This document shows, piece after piece, positions 51,397-59,874 of a stretch of 64,000 nucleotides of DNA. The translations under genes were made by a program, and so were the position numbers. Numbering within the stretch: the first letter of the stretch is position 1; each line of letters opens with the position of its first letter. The notes under the pieces were generated by a model that was not told where the DNA came from, did not search any database, and was given only the letters and a program-made list of their open reading frames with translations. This DNA comes from Candidatus Saccharibacteria bacterium HGW-Saccharibacteria-1 (lineage in GTDB: Bacteria; Patescibacteriota; Saccharimonadia; Saccharimonadales; Saccharimonadaceae). The stretch spans positions 1-64,000 of the forward strand of contig PGXZ01000005.1 of assembly GCA_002839415.1 (NCBI GenBank), read 5' to 3'.

Positions 51397-53037
51397 TTAG
51401 TAGCCCATACCTCCACCCATACCAGCAGCGGCAGTTGGTTCTTCTTCCGGAACATCAACAACAAGTGCGCCCATAGTGGCTGCTGTTGAAGCAATTGAAA
51501 CAGCATTAATAACCGCTTCGCGAACCACCCTTGTTGGATCAATAACGCCATCTTTTTTAACGTTAACTATGCCCTTTTCGGGTGTATTTACGTTAATACC
51601 AAAACCAGGCTTTCCAGCTTCAACCTGGGCAAGCAAAGCTTCGCTGTTCAATCCTGCGTTTGCCGTAACTTGTAAGAATGGTTGTTTCAATGCATTTTTC
51701 AAAATTTGACGACCGGCACTAACCGAGTCAGAACCTTCAACCTTAATTGCCTGTGATAGGTTTACCAAAGTAACGCCACCACCAGCAACGATGCCTTCTG
51801 CAAGCGCAGCCTTTGTTGCGGCTACGGCATCATCAACCCGGAATTTCTTTTCATCAATTTCAGTTTCTGTCGCGCCGCCAACTTTAATCACTGCAACCTT
51901 GCCACTTAACGAAGCAGCTCGTTTGATATATTGGTCTTTATCGTATTCACTAATCACATTTTCAGCTTGCGACTTGATTTGTTCAATTCGCGATTTAACG
52001 GCAGCCGATTTGCCAGCACCCTCAATAATCGTCGTTGAGTCTTTGCCAACAATAACTTTTCGGGCAGTGCCAATTACGTCCAGTTCTACATTCTCAAATG
52101 TCAAACCTTGGTCTTCGGTGATTACAGTAGCACCAGTTAATACGGCAATATCATTCAAAATTTCCTTACGACGATCACCAAAGGCGGGCGCTTTCACAGC
52201 AACAGTATTGAACACGCCTTTTAATTTATTAAGCACTAGGATACTCAGAGCTTCGCCCTCAACCTCGTCAGCAATCAAGACAACATCTTTTTTACCAGCC
52301 GCAGCAAGCTTTTCCAAGATTGGCAGGAATTCAGTTACGTTATTGATTTTTTTGTCAGTAATAACAATTGCTGGTTTTTCGTAAACCGCCTCTTGACGAT
52401 TTACGTCAGTTACAAAGAACTGGCTGACGAATCCACGGTCGAACGTAAAACCTTCAACCACTTCGGATTCAAGATCTAGACCTTGGCTAGCTTCAACTGT
52501 TACTACACTGTCTTTGCCAACTTTTTCGATAACTGAAGCAATCAATTTTCCAATCGTTTCATCACCAGCGCTGATTGTAGCAACTTCAGCCACTCGATCA
52601 GACTTACCTTCGATACTCTCACTTAATTTATCAAGAGCAGCTGCAACTTCATCTCCAGCCGATTCAATACCGCGGCGAAGTTCTTGTGGGTTATGTCCGG
52701 CCGCAATCAAACGACTAGCTTCTTTTAAGATATTATAAGTTAAGACCGTGACTGTGGTTGTGCCGTCGCCAGCAACTTTGTTGAGTTTAGTAGCAGCTTG
52801 TTTGATAAGCTCTGCGCCTACTTTGTATCCCAAAGTTTCGTCATCTTTTTCAACCAAGTCAATCGATTCAGCTACGGTTACGCCGTCATGAGTAACCGTT
52901 GGTCCGCCATAGCTTTTTGAAATTACGACGTTACGACCTTTTGGACCATAGGTTACTTTTACTGCATCATATAGCGCCTTAGCCCCACCCAAAACTCGAG
53001 CGCGGGCATCATCATCATAAAATACTTTTTTTGCCAT
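51397..53037 (-). CDS. groL: chaperonin GroEL
   Basis: The 546-residue protein is full length, with Asp-Gly-Thr-Thr-Thr in the ATP site near residue 87, the Gly-Ala-Glu-Leu-Ile-Lys-Gln-Ala-Ala stretch near 71 and a Gly/Met-rich C-terminal tail (Gly-Met-Gly-Gly-Gly-Met) that ends in Tyr. It folds proteins in a double-ring cage with GroES. GGAGATTATAAAG precedes the ATG. It is 13 bases after groES, under the CIRCE operator. Confidence 0.98.
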   Translation of the reverse strand: MAKKVFYDDDARARVLGGAKALYDAVKVTYGPKGRNVVISKSYGGPTVTHDGVTVAESIDLVEKDDETLGYKVGAELIKQAATKLNKVAGDGTTTVTVLTYNILKEASRLIAAGHNPQELRRGIESAGDEVAAALDKLSESIEGKSDRVAEVATISAGDETIGKLIASVIEKVGKDSVVTVEASQGLDLESEVVEGFTFDRGFVSQFFVTDVNRQEAVYEKPAIVITDKKINNVTEFLPILEKLAAAGKKDVVLIADEVEGEALSILVLNKLKGVFNTVAVKAPAFGDRRKEILNDIAVLTGATVITEDQGLTFENVELDVIGTARKVIVGKDSTTIIEGAGKSAAVKSRIEQIKSQAENVISEYDKDQYIKRAASLSGKVAVIKVGGATETEIDEKKFRVDDAVAATKAALAEGIVAGGGVTLVNLSQAIKVEGSDSVSAGRQILKNALKQPFLQVTANAGLNSEALLAQVEAGKPGFGINVNTPEKGIVNVKKDGVIDPTRVVREAVINAVSIASTAATMGALVVDVPEEEPTAAAGMGGGMGY

Positions 53038-53050
53038 ACTTTATAATCTC

Positions 53051-53314
53051 CTAGACGGTCGCAAGGACGTCTTCTTCTTTTACAATTAAATATTCAACAT
53101 TATTTATCTTGAGGTCAGTTGTCGAATATTCTTTATAGACAATTTTATCCTCAACTTTTAAACTTTTAACTTCAGGACCTACTGCCACGACTTTCGCGAC
53201 AACTGGTTTTTCCTTGGCGTTGTCCGGTAGATAAAGACCTGAGGCTGTTTTATTAGAAATTACTTCACGAACAGCGACAACTCTATCTGCCAGAGGTTTA
53301 ATTGGTGTATTCAT
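53051..53314 (-). CDS. groS: co-chaperonin GroES
   Basis: The 87-residue protein has the Ile-Lys-Pro-Leu-Ala-Asp-Arg-Val start and a mobile loop with Lys-Thr-Ala-Ser-Gly-Leu-Tyr-Leu-Pro. The C-terminal strand pattern also fits. It caps the GroEL ring. AGGAGG precedes the ATG. Confidence 0.96.
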   Translation of the reverse strand: MNTPIKPLADRVVAVREVISNKTASGLYLPDNAKEKPVVAKVVAVGPEVKSLKVEDKIVYKEYSTTDLKINNVEYLIVKEEDVLATV

Positions 53315-53350
53315 AATTATTCCTCCTGTTATTTTTTAGTTTGCCTTATT

Positions 53351-53379
53351 ATTGTAAACAAAATAGTTGGCACTTGCAA
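53351..53379 (-). promoter_or_regulatory. groES-groEL promoter
   Basis: On the minus strand TTGCAA (53374-53379), a 17-base spacer and TACAAT (53351-53356) form a good housekeeping promoter. The -35 overlaps the CIRCE operator, so HrcA binding would block RNA polymerase. Confidence 0.7.
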
Positions 53380-53393
53380 GGCTCGAGTGCTAA
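53367..53393. promoter_or_regulatory. CIRCE operator (HrcA-binding site)
   Basis: TTGGCACTT, nine spacer bases and GAGTGCTAA. This matches the CIRCE consensus (TTAGCACTC-N9-GAGTGCTAA) at 16 of 18 arm positions with the exact 9-base spacer, just upstream of groES. HrcA is the known repressor of this site; its gene is not in the window. Confidence 0.9.
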
Positions 53394-53432
53394 TTATTTA
53401 TTCGTTAGCTTCTGTTTTATGCTCAATAATAC

Positions 53433-53438
53433 TATAAT
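53433..53438 (+). promoter_or_regulatory. -10 box of the FemAB gene, leaderless type
   Basis: TATAAT, eight bases before the ATG at 53447, without a Shine-Dalgarno sequence. It lies 39 bases from the divergent CIRCE site. Confidence 0.55.
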
Positions 53439-53446
53439 AAACACCA

Positions 53447-54481
53447 ATGACAGTTCGATTCGCCACTCAACCAGAAATTCAAAATTGGAATCAACATATT
53501 ATCACCAATCCTGATGGCGGAAATATGTTTGCCAGCTATGAATTTGCCATACAAAAAGAAACCGGTGGTTATAAAACACATTTTGTCTTTGTTGATAACT
53601 TAGCGATAACCATATTAGAAAAAAATGCGCCATCATTAGGCAAATTCTGGTATTTACCGAAGGGTCCTGAAGTAACGTCAACTGATACACTTTTTAAAAT
53701 CCTAAAAGAATTGAAACCATTTGCAAAAAAACACGATGTCTTCGCAATTCGCATTGAACCTGAACTCGACATTAGCAATCAATCCAGATTAGAAAAAAGC
53801 GGCTTAATTCAATCCAGCCCCATAATCCCCAATCCTTCAACAATCACACTAGATATTAGCGATAATCTAGAAAACATCCTAGCAAAGCTACCTCAAAAAG
53901 GTCGCTATGCCATCAAACGCGCCGAACGCGATGGCGTAACGATTAGTCGAGTCGAACCTAATGAAGAAAATTGCAAAATTATGTACGACCTACTTTCTGA
54001 AACCGCCAGAGGTCAGTTTGGTATCCGAAATTATGATTATTTTAAAACTTTTTGGCAGAGATTTGAGGAATCTAATCTTGGGCAATTATTTTTTGCTTAT
54101 TACAACAATCAAATCGTTGCCGGCGCCTATGCTATTACACTCGGCCAAAAAAGCACCTACAAAGACGGCGCGAGTATCCGCAAGCGAACCGCCTATGGCG
54201 CTAGTCATCTACTGCAATGGGAGGTTATTAAATGGGCCAAAGAAAAAGGTTCATTGTTACACGATTTTTGTGGCTCACCACCATCTGGTGAAATCAATAA
54301 TACCGATCACAAACATTATGGCGTTGGTCTATTTAAAACCGCCTTTAATAAAACCGTAACTGACTATATTGGTTGTTATGATTACATCATCAGTTCTAAA
54401 AAATACCAAATCTGGATAAAATTTGGCGAAAAAGTCGCCAAACGGTTACATTATTACAGAAATCACGACTCATACTATTAG
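53447..54481 (+). CDS. FemXAB-family peptidoglycan aminoacyltransferase
   Basis: The 344-residue protein consists of the two GNAT-like halves of the Fem family. Late motifs His-Leu-Leu-Gln-Trp-Glu-Val-Ile-Lys-Trp-Ala-Lys near 248, Asp-Phe-Cys-Gly-Ser-Pro near 271 and Tyr-Gly-Val-Gly-Leu-Phe-Lys near 290 mark the catalytic half. Fem enzymes add amino acids from aminoacyl-tRNA to the lipid II peptide for cross-bridges. The coiled-coil insert of FemA/B is short here, as in FemX. With glmS and a Mur ligase nearby it suggests a cell-wall gene neighbourhood. Confidence 0.9.
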   Translation: MTVRFATQPEIQNWNQHIITNPDGGNMFASYEFAIQKETGGYKTHFVFVDNLAITILEKNAPSLGKFWYLPKGPEVTSTDTLFKILKELKPFAKKHDVFAIRIEPELDISNQSRLEKSGLIQSSPIIPNPSTITLDISDNLENILAKLPQKGRYAIKRAERDGVTISRVEPNEENCKIMYDLLSETARGQFGIRNYDYFKTFWQRFEESNLGQLFFAYYNNQIVAGAYAITLGQKSTYKDGASIRKRTAYGASHLLQWEVIKWAKEKGSLLHDFCGSPPSGEINNTDHKHYGVGLFKTAFNKTVTDYIGCYDYIISSKKYQIWIKFGEKVAKRLHYYRNHDSYY

Positions 54482-54555
54482 ATTCAGCCAAGACAATCCT
54501 GTATCATAGTATAAGCGACAATCAACTAAACAAACTGTTTTGGAGGAATCTTACT

Positions 54556-56376
54556 ATGTGTGGAATCGTTGGATATATCGGCGAACGTGATGCGCAAGGA
54601 ATTTTAACGAGTGGCCTTCGGCGCCTAGAATATCGAGGTTATGACTCAGCTGGGATAGTTACAATCGATAGTAGCGGACAAACGACCCTACTTCGAGAAA
54701 AAGGTAAAGTCAGCGAACTAGACAAGCTTGTGCTTTCACACGAAAATCACGACAAAGTCGGTATCGGACATACCCGCTGGGCAACTCACGGTGAACCTTC
54801 AGAAATAAACGCCCACCCACACCAAGCTGGTGATATTTACCTAGTTCATAACGGAATTATTGAGAATTACAAAGAATTAAAAGCTGAATTAAAAGATCAC
54901 AACTTTGTCAGTGAGACCGACAGCGAAGTATTGGCGGCTATGATTGATTCACTATACGACAAAGATACATCACTTGTCGATGCAGTTACACAGGCACTTA
55001 AATTGGTAATAGGAACATACGGAATTGCTGTAATATCCTCACGCGAACCAGAGATCGTTGTCGTTGCCCGCTCTGGTAGCCCGCTAATTATTGGCGTAAA
55101 TGACAATGAAACCCTAATCGCCAGTGACGCATGCGCCCTAATAGGACATACCGACAAAGCAATTTATCTAAACGACAACGAAGTCGCTATCTGCAAAAAA
55201 GATGGTGTTGACTTACGCGATATGAGCGCTCAACCAATCTCATCGAAAGTAGAAACCATCGAAATCGATATGCAGGCTATTCAAAAACAGGGTTACGATC
55301 ATTTTCTACTAAAGGAAATTAGCGAACAGCCACAAACTCTCCGCGCTACACTAAGCGGCCGTATCAATGAAAGGGCTAAAGACGTTCGATTAGACGGCTT
55401 AAACCTCAGCACAAAAGAGCTAAAATCAATCGAGCATATTACAATTATTGGTTGTGGAACAGCATATTATGCTGGGCTCTTAAGCTCTTACTATCTTGAG
55501 CAATTGGTTGACGGTTTAACAATCGACGTCGCAGCCGCCTCTGAGCTGAGATACCGTTCGTTTCACCTACCAAAAAACACTATCGCATTGGTCGTTTCTC
55601 AGTCAGGTGAAACCGCCGACACCTTGGCGTGTCTACGCGAAATCAAACGTCGAGACGTAAAAACAATCGGCATTATAAATACCGTTGGTTCAACAATTGC
55701 GCGTGAAGTTGACGGCGGTATATACGTACATGCCGGCCCAGAGATCTCCGTAGCCTCTACAAAGGCCTTTACCTCCCAAGTGGCAGCAATTACTATGTTG
55801 GGTATTCAAATCGCTCAAGCCAAAGGCGTGGGTATTAAAGAAACGTCAAAATACATCGACGAACTCGCAAAATTACCTGATGAAATTGATAATGTTATTA
55901 AAAACTACAAAGAAAAAATTGCCGAAATTGCAAAAAAATACGCTAAATACGAACATTCGCTGTATTTTGGACGCGACACATTGTTCCCTGTTGCTCTAGA
56001 AGGTGCATTGAAGCTCAAAGAGATTTCCTATACCCAGGCCGAAGGCTATGCCGCCGGAGAACTAAAGCACGGACCAATCGCTCTAGTCGATGACAATTTC
56101 TTTGAGGTAGCCCTACTGCTCGATAACTGGCTGTTTGATAAGGGCCTAAGCGCCCTGTCAGAAGTAAATGCCCGTGGTGGACACGTTTTTGTTATTACAA
56201 ATAGCACTAAGGATATAGACGCCGAAGAAATATTAAGAATCGACACCAAGCTCGACATCTTGGCGCCAATCGTAATTAACGTCGTTCAACAACTGTTCGC
56301 CTATTACGTAGCCGTCGCTAGAGGTAATGACGTCGACCAACCGCGCAATCTAGCTAAAAGCGTTACTGTCGAATAG
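54556..56376 (+). CDS. glmS: glutamine-fructose-6-phosphate aminotransferase (isomerizing)
   Basis: The 606-residue protein starts Met-Cys-Gly-Ile-Val-Gly-Tyr, where Cys2 is the glutaminase nucleophile once Met is removed. The N-terminal domain has the Arg-Gly-Tyr-Asp-Ser-Ala-Gly motif, and two SIS domains carry Ser-Gln-Ser-Gly-Glu-Thr-Ala-Asp-Thr near 350. The end Lys-Ser-Val-Thr-Val-Glu is invariant in the family. It makes glucosamine-6-phosphate, the first step to UDP-GlcNAc. TGGAGG precedes the ATG. No glmS ribozyme-like core is seen upstream, only a 74-base gap. Confidence 0.97.
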   Translation: MCGIVGYIGERDAQGILTSGLRRLEYRGYDSAGIVTIDSSGQTTLLREKGKVSELDKLVLSHENHDKVGIGHTRWATHGEPSEINAHPHQAGDIYLVHNGIIENYKELKAELKDHNFVSETDSEVLAAMIDSLYDKDTSLVDAVTQALKLVIGTYGIAVISSREPEIVVVARSGSPLIIGVNDNETLIASDACALIGHTDKAIYLNDNEVAICKKDGVDLRDMSAQPISSKVETIEIDMQAIQKQGYDHFLLKEISEQPQTLRATLSGRINERAKDVRLDGLNLSTKELKSIEHITIIGCGTAYYAGLLSSYYLEQLVDGLTIDVAAASELRYRSFHLPKNTIALVVSQSGETADTLACLREIKRRDVKTIGIINTVGSTIAREVDGGIYVHAGPEISVASTKAFTSQVAAITMLGIQIAQAKGVGIKETSKYIDELAKLPDEIDNVIKNYKEKIAEIAKKYAKYEHSLYFGRDTLFPVALEGALKLKEISYTQAEGYAAGELKHGPIALVDDNFFEVALLLDNWLFDKGLSALSEVNARGGHVFVITNSTKDIDAEEILRIDTKLDILAPIVINVVQQLFAYYVAVARGNDVDQPRNLAKSVTVE

Positions 56377-56389
56377 ACATCTACAAACT

Positions 56390-56426
56390 AAAATACCGCA
56401 ACCTATTCATAAGGTTGCGGTATTTT
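56390..56426. terminator. bidirectional terminator between glmS and htrA
   Basis: A 15-base stem (56390-56404 with 56412-56426) with a 7-base loop, flanked by an A-run on one side and a T-run on the other. It serves both convergent genes. Confidence 0.88.
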
Positions 56427-56442
56427 TTATATTCTATTTAAA

Positions 56443-57672
56443 TTAAAGACTATTTGGAGCTTTTTCAAGCTTTACCTTAACTTCCTTTGTCGAGCCATCG
56501 TGCATTACTTTCAAAGTTATCGTCTGATCGACTTTCTTTTGTCTGATAATTGACGCAAATGACTTGGTTTCATCGATTTTAACGCCATCGATCTCAAGGA
56601 TAATGTCGTTTTCGACAATACTAGCCTTGTCGGCCGGAGAGCCCGGTATGACAGCTAGCTCACCGGTTTTTGAGCCTTTTGCGACAAGCACACCATAATC
56701 CACTGACAGGTTATTTTTGGACTTAATATTGCTATTTATTTGCGTATACCTAATACCCAAGTACGGCTTAACAATTTGACCGTTTTTTATAACCGACTCA
56801 ACAACCGATTTGACCATATTACTTGGCAATGCAAAGCCGATACTATTAGCGCTGTCTTCGATTGCCACATTCACGCCGATTACATTGCCCTTAATATCTA
56901 GCAGCGGACCACCCGAATTGCCAGGATTGATCGCTGCGTCAGTTTGAATTACACCATCCAGCTGTTCAGTACTGCCATTACCGTCGCTTGCTGTAATCGA
57001 CCTGGAAAGTCCCGAAACAATACCGAGTGATATTGAATTTTGGAATTCGGCTAGTGCATTGCCGATTGCAATTGCTGATTGGCCCAATTTTAACGTATCT
57101 GAGTCTGCAAAAGTTAAATAAGTAAAATCTTTACCTTCAATCTTTAATACTGCTACATCTAGTATTTTGTCCTTAGCAATAATCTTGGCAGTGTATTTTT
57201 TATTGTCTTTAGTTAAAACCGTATAATCAGCCGCACTATCCTCAACAACATGGCAATTAGTAACAATGTAACCATCAGATGAAACAAAAAAACCCGAACC
57301 ACCACCGATTTCTTGCTTTTCAGTACTATTTGAACTTGAGTTCGAATTTGAGTTTAAATTAAATAAGTAATTATATAAGCTATTATTATTTTCAAGAGTC
57401 GAGATTTGTTTTGATATTATTATTGAAACCACAGCCGGATTTGTTTTCTCAACCGTATTCATCACTTGTGAATTTTCGACTGTCGTTCCCGTTTTGACAG
57501 AGACCTGACTCACAGAGCTGCTTTGCTGCCAAGCGTTAAACGAAATTAAGTTATTTGCCATTAGTCCGATCAAAACGCCAGATATAAGCAACGTAGTTAA
57601 TACGCTTGAACCAATACTTATTAAAAGTGTCGTTTTATTATGTTTCATAGTATTTTTAAAATTATTATGCAT
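56443..57672 (-). CDS. HtrA/DegP-type membrane-anchored serine protease
   Basis: One membrane helix (residues 17-39 from my start) anchors the protein outside. The trypsin-like domain has His in Thr-Asn-Cys-His-Val-Val, Asp in Leu-Asp-Val-Ala-Val-Leu and the nucleophile in Gly-Asn-Ser-Gly-Gly-Pro-Leu. One PDZ domain ends the 409-residue protein. It degrades or refolds damaged exported proteins. I set the start at the ATG at 57672. The frame is open to a TTG at 57708, but TTGACT there together with TAATAT downstream reads better as a promoter. Confidence 0.93.
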   Translation of the reverse strand: MHNNFKNTMKHNKTTLLISIGSSVLTTLLISGVLIGLMANNLISFNAWQQSSSVSQVSVKTGTTVENSQVMNTVEKTNPAVVSIIISKQISTLENNNSLYNYLFNLNSNSNSSSNSTEKQEIGGGSGFFVSSDGYIVTNCHVVEDSAADYTVLTKDNKKYTAKIIAKDKILDVAVLKIEGKDFTYLTFADSDTLKLGQSAIAIGNALAEFQNSISLGIVSGLSRSITASDGNGSTEQLDGVIQTDAAINPGNSGGPLLDIKGNVIGVNVAIEDSANSIGFALPSNMVKSVVESVIKNGQIVKPYLGIRYTQINSNIKSKNNLSVDYGVLVAKGSKTGELAVIPGSPADKASIVENDIILEIDGVKIDETKSFASIIRQKKVDQTITLKVMHDGSTKEVKVKLEKAPNSL

Positions 57673-57678
57673 AATATT

Positions 57679-57708
57679 TATATTAAAAAAAGCCGTTTTT
57701 TTAGTCAA
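57679..57708 (-). promoter_or_regulatory. promoter of htrA
   Basis: On the minus strand TTGACT (57703-57708), an 18-base spacer and TAATAT precede the ATG at 57672 by about seven bases. This fits the leaderless pattern seen elsewhere and argues against the upstream TTG start. Confidence 0.45.
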
Positions 57709-57747
57709 TGTTGAATTATTTGAATTTTATATCGAAAAAAATATTTT

Positions 57748-59046
57748 TTAAGCTAAATCTTTGAGTAGTTTTTTGGCTATTTCAATCTCATTCCAACAGT
57801 GTTCGCCATCAGCTCGTTCAATTGTCTTTTCGTGACCCTTGCCAAGTAACACAACCGTATCATCAGCATTACTCACCCGGCTAAGTGCAAATTTAATCGC
57901 CTCTTCGCGATCCAATATCAAGAACATGTCTTTATCCTTGATTTTACCTACTTTTTCAGCACCACTTGCAATTTGCGCCAATATCTCATTGCCGTCGACA
58001 TCCCGATCATCCTCTTCGGTTAATACCACTTCATCGCAATACCTACTGGCAATTTTGCCTTGAACAGCTCGCTTTGATGCGTCTCTACGTCCAGCCGAAC
58101 CAAACACGGCCACTAATTTACCTTTAGTTGCTGGTCGAACACTTTCAAATAATTTATCAAAAGCATCAGGAGTAGAAGCAAAATCAACAATCACTTTAAA
58201 ACTTTGGCCTTCGCTAACTACGCTCATGCGGCCTTCAACACCTTCTAGCGCAGCGATCCCATTCTCAATCTGCTCAACATTTAAACCAACCTCACGCCCA
58301 ACCGTAATTGCAGCTAGCGCATTACTGACATTAAACTCACCAGGTATGTTAATCGAGATATTATATTTATCTTGCCCAGCCGTGACAATAAAAGTCGAAC
58401 CATCTGATGATAATTTTACATCACTTGCAGCAACCTGACCTTTACCTATTCCATAAGTCATAGTTTTTGGCACGCATTTTACAAACTCGGCCGAGGACGA
58501 ATCATCAGCATTAACCACTCCAAAACCATGCTTATTTTTTCCAGCTATTTTAAATAATCGCTTCTTTGCGTTTAAATAATTATCAAAAGTACCGTGATAG
58601 TCCAGATGATCACCAGTAACGTTTGTCATGACGGCAATCTGATAAGGAACTCCCCAAACCCTATATTGGGCCAACGAATGGCTCGATGTCTCTAATACAA
58701 GCCATTCTACGCCCGCTCGTTTAAAATCACGTAATTGTTTTTGCAGCTTACCAGCCGCAGCCGTCGTTACGTGTTCATTTTGTTGCTTAATGTCATTTCC
58801 AATGCCAAACGCAACCGTGCTCATCATGGCCGATTTATAACCAGCCTCAGTTAACATCCTGTGAATCAAAAATGTCGTCGTTGTTTTACCGTTTGTGCCC
58901 GTTACGCCTATCACGTGCATATTTTTTGACGGAAAGCCGTATCGGATATTCGCAACAACAGACTCTAACAGATGCCCTGTCGGTTCGATTTGTCTAAATA
59001 AGTTTACCGGGATGATTTTTTTAACAGTTTTTCGGAAATTTGCCAT
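57748..59046 (-). CDS. MurE-like Mur ligase lacking the N-terminal domain
   Basis: The central ATP-binding domain (Gly-Val-Thr-Gly-Thr-Asn-Gly-Lys-Thr-Thr-Thr near residue 46, with Asn-Val-Thr-Gly-Asp-His-Leu-Asp-Tyr-His later) and the C-terminal ligase domain are typical of MurE. At 432 residues it is about 60 shorter than MurE and begins almost at the P-loop, so most of the N-terminal UDP-MurNAc-binding domain is missing. The acceptor-selecting Asp-Asn-Pro-Arg motif reads Asp-Asp-Arg-Asp. It may add a different amino acid or recycle peptides. The -10 box ends six bases before the ATG. Confidence 0.85.
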   Translation of the reverse strand: MANFRKTVKKIIPVNLFRQIEPTGHLLESVVANIRYGFPSKNMHVIGVTGTNGKTTTTFLIHRMLTEAGYKSAMMSTVAFGIGNDIKQQNEHVTTAAAGKLQKQLRDFKRAGVEWLVLETSSHSLAQYRVWGVPYQIAVMTNVTGDHLDYHGTFDNYLNAKKRLFKIAGKNKHGFGVVNADDSSSAEFVKCVPKTMTYGIGKGQVAASDVKLSSDGSTFIVTAGQDKYNISINIPGEFNVSNALAAITVGREVGLNVEQIENGIAALEGVEGRMSVVSEGQSFKVIVDFASTPDAFDKLFESVRPATKGKLVAVFGSAGRRDASKRAVQGKIASRYCDEVVLTEEDDRDVDGNEILAQIASGAEKVGKIKDKDMFLILDREEAIKFALSRVSNADDTVVLLGKGHEKTIERADGEHCWNEIEIAKKLLKDLA

Positions 59047-59052
59047 AAGATA

Positions 59053-59058
59053 ATTATA
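59053..59058 (-). promoter_or_regulatory. -10 box of the MurE-like gene, leaderless type
   Basis: TATAAT on the minus strand, six bases before the ATG, without a Shine-Dalgarno sequence. Confidence 0.55.
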
Positions 59059-59079
59059 CTCTAGATAATATCAATATAA

Positions 59080-59874
59080 TTACACATCTAGATCTCTAGA
59101 ATAATAAAATTTATAGGTTATAAAAATCGAGACAATAACTAAAATCGCTGAAATAACTAAATAGATCAGATTGAAACCACTATCCATTAAATCTTTGGCG
59201 TCGAAATATTTAAAGGGGGTAAAATAACTTAGCCAGTTTAAGTTCTCACTTATATTGATAAAAAATGTCATTACAAAAGTTAATAGAAGCACCGATGTAG
59301 CAATTGTGCCAGATAGTTTTGGCTTCTTGCAAAACCCAGCCACGGCCGTTCCGATAAAAAAGAAAATTAACTGCAGCATCAGCAATCCAACCATTAGAAT
59401 TATAACATCACTCATAAACGACTCGTCGCTTGCAAAATAGCCAATAAAATAAACTGAAGAAAGTGAAGTTACTAGATTCAAAACCAAAATGTTAAATAAG
59501 CCTGCTAAAATCTTTTCAGATAAAACCCTAAACCTTGATATCGGCTTTGCAAATAAAAATTCTGACGTTTTATCGCGCTCCTCTTTTGAAACTATTCCAG
59601 CCCCCAACAATACCGCATGAACAGTTACCATCAGGGCTATATACACATACAAAACACCAAAATAGCCACTAGCCTTGGTTAAATCAAAGCCAGTTAAGCC
59701 AAAAATAGCCTGTACAGACTTTGGAAATTGCGACATCAGCTCTACCACAGCCTGACTATTGCCTTTAAACGAGGCGTATTTTGCCATCCCCGAGGCCACC
59801 AACATTACCATTCCCAAGCACCAGAATAGCAAGCCCTTGCGATATACTTTCAATTCTCGTAAAAATATATTCAT
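59080..59874 (-). CDS. ABC-2 type permease, second of a pair
   Basis: The 264-residue protein has six membrane helices and the Lys-Glu-Glu-x-Asp-Lys-Thr-Ser-Glu-Phe-Leu-Phe-Ala-Lys-Pro-Ile-Ser-Arg cytoplasmic motif near residue 97. It clearly resembles the upstream permease at 59871 in length, helix layout and that motif, so the two arose by duplication and probably form a heterodimer. It overlaps that gene by four bases. Confidence 0.9.
   Translation of the reverse strand: MNIFLRELKVYRKGLLFWCLGMVMLVASGMAKYASFKGNSQAVVELMSQFPKSVQAIFGLTGFDLTKASGYFGVLYVYIALMVTVHAVLLGAGIVSKEERDKTSEFLFAKPISRFRVLSEKILAGLFNILVLNLVTSLSSVYFIGYFASDESFMSDVIILMVGLLMLQLIFFFIGTAVAGFCKKPKLSGTIATSVLLLTFVMTFFINISENLNWLSYFTPFKYFDAKDLMDSGFNLIYLVISAILVIVSIFITYKFYYSRDLDV

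Noticed and set aside
51791-52384. 197-codon plus-strand frame opposite groEL
   Set aside because: It is the reverse shadow of the highly biased groEL coding sequence; the composition is Ser/Thr-rich with no ribosome site, and groEL is unambiguous.
54482-54555. glmS ribozyme upstream of glmS
   Set aside because: The gap is only 74 bases and contains a promoter-like sequence and a TGGAGG ribosome site, with no room for the ribozyme core.
57673-57708. TTG start for HtrA, adding 12 residues
   Set aside because: The TTGACT there is better read as a -35 box, and the ATG at 57672 follows a -10-like sequence at the usual distance.
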